Below, piece by piece: positions 57,602-64,000 of a stretch of 64,000 bases of DNA. Position 1 is the first letter of the stretch. Every line of letters begins with the position of its first letter. The stretch comes from Pectinophora gossypiella (taxonomy: Eukaryota > Arthropoda > Insecta > Lepidoptera > Gelechiidae). Under the pieces are notes generated by a model. That model saw only the letters and a list, made by a program, of their open reading frames with translations. It was not told where the DNA came from and did not search any database. The translations under genes and the position numbers were made by a program. The stretch spans positions 8,163,438-8,227,437 of the forward strand of contig NC_065415.1 in NCBI RefSeq assembly GCF_024362695.1. The letters run 5' to 3'.

Positions 57602-58637
57602 TGCACTGCAACAATACACAAGAATATTCTTGAATATTTGCCTGAAGATTTTAGAGGACATTTAGTGCGAGTACACAGTGGATAAGTATACATTTTATAA
57701 TATAAGATGAATGTTGAACCTACTAATTTATAAGTAGGTACTTCTACCCAGGTAAAGGATGTGTAAACGACTAATTTAGTTTTAAAAATTTAGGATAATA
57801 GGTGTCATTAACACAAATAATCCAAATTACTGGCATTTTTCTTTAAGAGTAACCGTGTTCTTCATACGATTATTCGTATCCGTGAGGTAGTATGGGGAAG
57901 GTGGGGGGTATAAAGTATAGCTTCCTATTGTAGTGGGAGGGTTACCGTTACATTAAACCGTTGCACGTAGGTGGGTCTTTCTATACCTAAGAGATGAAGG
58001 AAGGTGGCACCTATATAAATAGGTATATCGTGTAGAAACACCAATGACTAATTTTGTGACCGAAAATATATCTTCAGCATGAACAAATATCCAGGAAATG
58101 CAGGTTGGCGAGTCACTCTTTGTTTATATTGCGATTGTGCGACGTTGAAAAGCACGTGCGTGTGTACCGACTGGTTAGTTGTTATGCCGCTGCGATCGCA
58201 GAGGCCAGAGTGCCGGCTTGGATTACGTCAGTCCACACGCCTCCCCGTCGCACACAGCAAAATAAACGCGTTATCCGCATTTTTCACTCATTCACTGGCC
58301 AAAATTGAGTGGAAACATCCATTGCCTGCACTTGTTGGCTTCGCAAAGTGCAATTTAAACAGTGCAGTAGGAGTGAACGTGTCAGTAACCTCTGTTGATC
58401 TCAATAATCTTGCGAACAGTGTATAAACGCTATTTCCGTGTCCGATCTCGAGATGCAAGTTTGAGATGCTTGCGTCATTGGTTTCGGAACATATGACTCG
58501 GTTTAGTGATTCACTGTAGGTCTTTTAACTGTTTATGGTCAGAGGTCTTTGTGTGCCGACGTGTTAGAAATTAGTTCAGAAGCTTTGTTATTTATATACC
58601 TAAGTGTTAAACTAAATTTGAAAGTAAAACAACCAAA

Positions 58638-58720
58638 ATGGATGAAGAATCAATGTGGAAAGGTTTCTACGATAAACTGCAACAACAGAAGTCCATACAA
58701 GAACAGGAACATGATAGAAA
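58638..58720 (+). CDS. Short alternative first coding exon (form C)
   Basis: ATG at 58638 (ACCAAAATGG, good context) encodes MDEESMWKGFYDKLQQQ then KSIQEQEHDR to the donor AAA/GTAAGT at 58721, phase 2. Joined to the shared exon it restores Lys and continues IQEVDDSFF. It shares W-K-x-x-Y-x-K-L-Q with exon B. No stop intervenes. The gene is not identified. Confidence 0.65.
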
Positions 58721-60214
58721 GTAAGTACCTAGGTACCTGCTAACGTTAGATCTAAGTGTTAAAAGTATAATTAGAATATTTTTTAAAGGTCTACATTACG
58801 TAGTTGTAAGTGTTTGTATGTTAACTATTCACTATTATTTGTTTTTTGACTAAAATGAAAGACGAAGTAGCATCAACGGTCAACGTAAAATCAATTTCGC
58901 CGGGTAGTTTCTAGATAAAATTGTATAGTAGGTAGGTAGTTTCTGTAATTATATTTTTTGTTGATAATGAAGTTTACAGGTAGTCTGTCTATTAAATGAT
59001 TTTATGTAGTTATTAAACTATTTGATGTTCATTGCGTAACTAATATCAAGCTGCAAAATATTTTTAATCGCACTCCGCTATGTATATTGAATTTTCCCAG
59101 GTACAATATCCGCTGTCTCTAATTTCCTATATGAAAAGCATATCCTAGGCTCCAAGGCGACAACTCTAGACCTATGAAAATAAAGTCTGATGACCAATGT
59201 TTACATGCAGTCTAATTCGACTATTTCAGATATGTCACAACAATTTTGTAAAATTTAATTCGTAAAACGGAACGTAAAGTCCTAGTGATGGTCGAACCGG
59301 CCGGTTCAACTATATCGATTCCACTGAAAACTTATTTTATTTACAATGTTTTTCCATAGTTATACATTAATTTGATGCATATATCACAAAATCAAAACCA
59401 CTAGGTAATAAGCACTTATTAAAATGTGACGAACGACATAATGTACATTTTTAACAGTCACTTAAAAACCAAGTTGCGTGTTCTCATTAATGTAGAGACT
59501 GATAATTGTACAATTTAAATGAGAATATAGATGGCGCTGTTCAGATTTGATGCGATAATTACCTATTTTCTAATTACTCGGGTAAATAATTATTCAAAAA
59601 TATAATGTAAAATTATGGCATAAGGATTGTTGCTGGATGTTTGGATAACATTATGTAAAGAATTATGTTGCTACGTATATTGTTTCTACTGTGATCAGAA
59701 TATCAATGGGTGGAAGGTGTATTGTGCCTGGGTGTAATAAAAAGGGTCATCATTTATACCAAAAAACAAAGATAAGATGCATATGTATGTTAACCATGAA
59801 ATTAGAAGGTTAAACGAAGGAAGAGTGTTACAGTGCCATCTATATTTTTTTTTAGAAAGTTCCTCATTGTAAACATTTTAAGATTTATATTTGTGATTGT
59901 GACTATATTATCGATATCGATAACATCAACTTCAACTTCAATAATCAATTGTGTTACAACACTTCAACTGTCAGCTCTGGGTTGTATTGAATCGCCAGTG
60001 GGGAACTAATTGTTTTTGATTGTCGGCTGTAATTTTGTTCAATTTAGATAAATCGTTGAGTGGTCTTTGCTCGGGGCTGCAGTACATTTTACTCGCGTTA
60101 CCATAATATTTTCACTTATATTCATTTCATTATCTCAGCGCGTGATTGTTATATAAATAAACGTTATCACTGTTGAGTGCGGTTTATCTCAACTGAGAGA
60201 ATAACACTAGCTTC
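58721..60214 (+). other. Intron C upstream of the nested SSADH gene, including its probable promoter
   Basis: AT-rich, with a repeat copy at 59795-59855. The 200 bp before 60215 should hold the SSADH promoter and 5' UTR (for example 'tttgctcggggctgcagtac' near 60066), but no TATA or proven initiator was fixed. Confidence 0.4.
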
Positions 60215-61726
60215 ATGGATCTCCTACGGGTCGGTATCTTGAACACCTTCGTTATCCACACCAGAAAAATGCATTTATTGAGGAATCAAGCTCACGTCAA
60301 TGGTGCATGGGTAAAAGCAAAAAGTAATGCGATGTTCCCAGTTTTGAATCCGGCGGATGACAAAGTGATTGCCGAGGTGCCGGACATGGATGCGGCAGAC
60401 GCTAAGCAAGCAGTCGACGTGGCTGCATGTGCTTTCCAGAGCTGGAGACAAACTACTGCTAAGGAGCGCTCTCGCATATTGAGAAGGTGGTTCGACCTCT
60501 GTGAACAGAATGCTGATAAAATAGCGGAGATAATGACTGCTGAATCGGGGAAACCACTGAGCGAATCCAAAGCTGAGATCACCTATGGAAACTCATTTTT
60601 AGAATGGTTTGCGGATTCAGCCAGGCATATTAATGGAGAAATCATTCAAAGCCCTTGGCCTAACAAGCAGATCTTGTTGAACAGGCAACCTATTGGAGTT
60701 GTGTCTGTGATTACTCCATGGAATTTTCCATTTGCCATGATCACACGTAAAGTTGGTGCCCTATTGGCCGCAGGTTGCACTTGTGTTATTAAACCTGCAG
60801 AAGATACTCCTTTGACAGCATTGGCTGCTGTTGATTTGGCTGCTCAAGCATGTGTGCCCAATGGAGTTATTAATGTTGTAACAACAAGCAGAAAAAATGC
60901 TATATCTGTTGGCAAAGTGTTGTGTGAAGATCCCCATATTGCATGTATTTCATTCACTGGCTCAACACAAGTGGGAAAGCTTCTTTATGGTCAAGCAGCT
61001 AAGGGTATCAAAAGGGTTGCTCTAGAATTGGGTGGCAATGCTCCCTTCATTGTGTTTCCTAGTGCTGATATAGAACATGCTGTAGACCATGCTATGCTTG
61101 CTAAATTCAGAAACAGTGGACAAGCATGTGTGGGAGTAAACAGATTCCTAATTCATGAAGGTGTTTATCAAGAATTTGTTAATTGTTTCAAGAATCGAAT
61201 CCAACAGAAATGTATTTTGGGGCCGGGTATGCGAAAGGAAGTGACAAATGGTCCTCTTATTAATGATGCTCAAGTAAAGAAAGTAACTGGTTTAGTTGAC
61301 AAAGCTGTTTCAAAGGGGGCCAAGGTATTGATTGGTGGTAAAGTTGACACACAATTAGGAAGTAAATTTTATCAGCCAACATTGATAACTGATGTTCAAC
61401 CTGAAATGGAAATATTCCATGAAGAAATATTTGGACCTGTGGCTGTGTGTTACAAAATAAAAAGTGAAAGTGAAGCAGTGAGCCTTGCAAATGACACAAG
61501 AGGAGGCCTATCTGCATATGTGTTCACTAAAGAACTAGGGCAAGCTTTTAGGATGTCTAAAAACTTGGAGTTTGGAATGGTTGCAATCAATGATGGCATT
61601 TTGTCTGCAGCAGAACCAGCATTTGGTGGTATTAAGGAGTCTGGTATTGGTAGGGAAGGCAGCTTGCATGGGGCACTGGAATATACTGACATTAAGTATA
61701 CCCTCATGTCTGGTTTAGATAAATAA
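60215..61726 (+). CDS. ALDH5A1: Succinate-semialdehyde dehydrogenase, intronless
   Basis: 503 aa in a single exon. The family oxidises succinic semialdehyde to succinate with NAD+, the last step of the GABA shunt, in mitochondria. Seen: PWNF at 168-171 with N170, FTGS at 247-250, general-base E271 in LELGGN, R299 and catalytic C305 in FRNSGQACVGVNRF, the EIFGPV cofactor segment at 404-409, and FGGIKESGIGREG. Residue 307, two after the catalytic Cys, is Gly; human ALDH5A1 has a redox-sensitive Cys there. Residues 1-24 are basic and hydrophobic (LLRVGILNTFVIHTRKMHLLR), compatible with a mitochondrial presequence despite D2; M19 is an alternative start. The gene lies in the intron between exon C and the shared exon of the large gene, same strand. 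ATTAAA at 61798 is a likely polyadenylation signal; AATAAA at 62434 is another. Confidence 0.95.
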   Translation: MDLLRVGILNTFVIHTRKMHLLRNQAHVNGAWVKAKSNAMFPVLNPADDKVIAEVPDMDAADAKQAVDVAACAFQSWRQTTAKERSRILRRWFDLCEQNADKIAEIMTAESGKPLSESKAEITYGNSFLEWFADSARHINGEIIQSPWPNKQILLNRQPIGVVSVITPWNFPFAMITRKVGALLAAGCTCVIKPAEDTPLTALAAVDLAAQACVPNGVINVVTTSRKNAISVGKVLCEDPHIACISFTGSTQVGKLLYGQAAKGIKRVALELGGNAPFIVFPSADIEHAVDHAMLAKFRNSGQACVGVNRFLIHEGVYQEFVNCFKNRIQQKCILGPGMRKEVTNGPLINDAQVKKVTGLVDKAVSKGAKVLIGGKVDTQLGSKFYQPTLITDVQPEMEIFHEEIFGPVAVCYKIKSESEAVSLANDTRGGLSAYVFTKELGQAFRMSKNLEFGMVAINDGILSAAEPAFGGIKESGIGREGSLHGALEYTDIKYTLMSGLDK

Positions 61727-61797
61727 TTGCCAGGTTGTCATTTACTTTGATATTACTTGTATATTGATTGACTTTTATATTATTTTGATTGTAAAAA

Positions 61798-61803
61798 ATT
61801 AAA
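61798..61803 (+). terminator. Probable polyadenylation signal of SSADH
   Basis: ATTAAA 72 nt past the stop; a further AATAAA at 62434-62439 may serve a longer form. Both lie in the host gene's intron, so their use would end the SSADH transcript before the shared exon. Confidence 0.5.
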
Positions 61804-62587
61804 CAATTTTTTATTGGTAGGTATGTTATATTCTTGTATTATAATATCATTCATTTATTATATACCTTTTTAGTTATTTTATTTGTAACTTTGTAAGTTT
61901 TTGTAAAATATATTATTAAGTTCAGACAGAGATTTTATAATTGGATATTTATATAAATCATTTAAATTATGCCTAACCATTCCAGTCTTCCAGTGAATTG
62001 TGATGTTAACATTAATTAGAGTAAAAGTACAAGTGTTTACAAATTATAAAAGTATCTCCTAGTTGTAGGTGTAATGACTTCCATAAAGCTAAAGTAATAC
62101 AAACAGAAGAGTGGTAATGAAGAAATTCAATGTTGAGATCGTAGAAATGAGTGTAATTTTCTTACATGGGTATTACCAGATGGGCACAGTGTTTGATCAA
62201 TTCTAGTCTAGCTTTATAAATGTTAGCTTTCAAAAGTTACTCTATTCATTAACATAGGTAGTGGGGAGGTAGTGAGTTTGAGCAGTGAAAAAGATTTTTA
62301 TAATGTTGTACCAGTTTTTTTCCAATATTTCAATAATTAATTCGAATAATGTGGCTGTTAGTACTGTTACTATAATTTCAATGTTACGGAAATGTTATCT
62401 TTAGAATCGTTGTATTCGAATATTTACGTTTTGAATAAAAAAAATGTATTCTATGAATGTCGATTCATTTGCCTATTAACAACACTCTTCTACACATACC
62501 CAGAACTTTAGCTCAAGTAAGTTATTTATTACATCATCTGATCCAATATCACGTGGCAATTGAAACTCAAGAATATTCTTTTTTCAG

Positions 62588-62858
62588 AATACAAGAAGTG
62601 GACGACAGTTTCTTTGAGAAATTCGGCTCTATACTGAAGCAGGCGTCACAACGAGCGGCTATCGAGGAAGCTACTCCCTTGGCACCACTCAAAGAGGTCG
62701 AAGAGCAAGATGGTGAGCCGAAAGTATGTGCAGATTTACATGGGGAGTGTCCTAGTACTAGAGACACCGATAGCGGGAATGAGACTCTCCTTGACACGGA
62801 TTCGGAGCCTGAAGATCCTGAAAAGGTTGATCTTTACAAGGAAGCTGTTGGATGGAAT
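62588..62858 (+). CDS. Shared second coding exon of the unidentified large gene
   Basis: Between TTCTTTTTTCAG and the donor AAT/GTAAGT, 271 nt, entering with one base and leaving at phase 0. It encodes IQEVDDSFFEKFGSILKQ, then an acidic, Glu/Asp/Ser-rich stretch (TDSGNETLLDTDSEPED) and ends YKEAVGWN. Exons A, B and C all fit its phase. The continuation lies beyond the window. It resembles an N-terminal regulatory region of a signalling protein, but I cannot name it. The minus-strand frames here are antisense. Confidence 0.8.
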
Positions 62859-64000
62859 GTAAGTCCTACTATCCATTATCGCTTTATCTATTGTTAAGCA
62901 CCACTTTACCGACGCGAATAATACTTGTGTCAGATTGATGGGTGATAGGTATGTCAACTTGTTTACGAAATCAAGGGCGTGAAACATAAGTGCGTAAATT
63001 GCAGATGTGCCTATTGTTTATACTTATTCATTGATCAAGGCCTAATAAACCTCGTTCAGTCCGCACTAATGGAATCGGTTCGATTTTTCATGAGGTGTGG
63101 TGGAACAATAAACACATCATCGTATCGTAAAACCAACTATCGTCACGTATTACCGAAGGGTCTTTGTATGATGCAACGTTTCAATTTTAGCTGGATAAAA
63201 GCTGTTAACTCGGCCAGTTGTTTTCGTCATTCCATTTCAATTTGAACTAGACATTGAGTCCAGTGTTCTCGGGAAAGTGGGTCGCAATATTTCTGATCGT
63301 GACACGTTGCTCTGACGCCAATCCCGCTGTACTTTCGTTTGTTTGGGCAGGTTTCCAAGAGAATGCTACAATATGTTTATTGCTTTCCTATGTTGTCTAT
63401 CAGATGCTTGGAAGTTCATTCATACAATTAGGTTGTTATAGTTAGCTAGACAGAAGTGGTTAATCGATTACGTTGGAAGCAACCATTGAAAAGCCCTTTA
63501 TCATGGATGTAATCAGTATTATTGAGCGTTGATTGTTGCGTTAGCGTGTGTCTGGCTAGCATACAATAGTCCTCATATTGTGGCTCGCTCGGAGGCGGGT
63601 CGATGGTGGCACGAAGCCAAACGTCTCTTTTACATTTCCTTCGCTATTTTGTCAACTTCCCACCAAGGTTGAGCTGAATGACCGTCGACTTCAGAATGCG
63701 TTTTTATTTCGAATGTCATTCTCCTCTAGCTAATAATAGAGCTTAAAATTCCTACTTTTACAACGCAGTGTCGTCGTACTGAATCGTAATCAATTAATAA
63801 ACTTGATCAATTGTGTTTTAACTGTACAATGATATAGTATTTCAGTTATTATCCACCTGTATTTTAGTTTCATAATAGTTGCAATATAATTTACTGGGTA
63901 GTAATCGTAACCGTTTGCTTCAGACGTGCCTGGCTATCTTCAAAATGCATTAGGCACGCATGCATAATAATCCTTTATGCGTCCATATTTATACCAAGAG
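62859..64000 (+). other. Intron of the large gene to the window edge
   Basis: No further exon was recognised. Short frames at 62979-63445 have no splice support or domain. No transposon is identified. Confidence 0.4.

Larger units (their letters stand above)
53340..58637 (+). other. Intron between alternative first exons B and C
   Basis: 5.3 kb with a SINE tail (54178-54335), a G-run (55016-55027), a Helitron-like scrap (55840-55870), a foldback MITE (56206-56361), and a Helitron with a nested SINE (56877-57601). A region at 58080-58440 has higher GC and may be the promoter or 5' UTR of exon C; its 115-aa frame has no recognised domain. Confidence 0.45.

Noticed and set aside
58079..58426. 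115-aa plus-strand open frame before exon C
   Set aside because: No domain or known family; the region is better explained as GC-richer promoter or 5' UTR of exon C.
62979..63445. 88-aa and 63-aa frames after the shared exon
   Set aside because: There is no acceptor in phase 0 with a continuing frame and no recognisable domain, so they are not called as the next exon.

Overview
The window looks like nuclear DNA of a moth or butterfly (Lepidoptera). Genes are AT-rich and split by GT-AG introns. Intergenic and intronic DNA carries lepidopteran-style repeats: tRNA-derived SINEs, Helitrons that start TC and end CTAG with a GC hairpin, long-inverted-repeat MITEs, and the 3' tails of non-LTR retrotransposons. 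Gene calls were made by conceptually splicing exons by eye and comparing them with remembered protein families. No database search was run.

Layout, left to right. (1) 1727-17601 (+): cytosolic purine 5'-nucleotidase II (NT5C2), 12 coding exons, 584 aa, with many transposons in introns 7-10. (2) 19114-24924 (-): FRA10AC1 homologue, 4 coding exons, convergent with NT5C2. (3) 26614-27576 (-): single-exon six-finger C2H2 zinc-finger protein. (4) 29142-33455 (+): ribonuclease H2 subunit A, 5 exons. (5) 34271-36598 (+): secreted or membrane YGPP-repeat protein, 3 exons. (6) 36.6-45.1 kb: gene-poor, with a 2.3-kb Helitron that carries a 134-bp tandem array with higher-order structure. (7) 45.2-62.9 kb (+): the 5' half of a large gene that I could not identify. 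Three alternative first coding exons (45244, 53260, 58638) all fit in phase to a shared exon at 62588-62858; the gene runs off the right edge. (8) 60215-61726 (+): an intronless succinate-semialdehyde dehydrogenase lying inside the last visible intron of gene 7.

The protein genes are mostly housekeeping: purine nucleotide turnover (NT5C2), removal of RNA from DNA (RNase H2A), spliceosome-associated protein (FRA10AC1) and GABA/succinate metabolism (SSADH). They do not form one pathway. The most unusual features are the Helitron with a duplicated four-monomer higher-order repeat, the paired alternative first exons with a shared W-K-x-x-Y-x-K-L-Q motif, the nested intronless SSADH lacking the regulatory cysteine, and a 942-bp long-TIR transposon with a near-perfect hairpin. 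I found no convincing previously undescribed enzymatic system.
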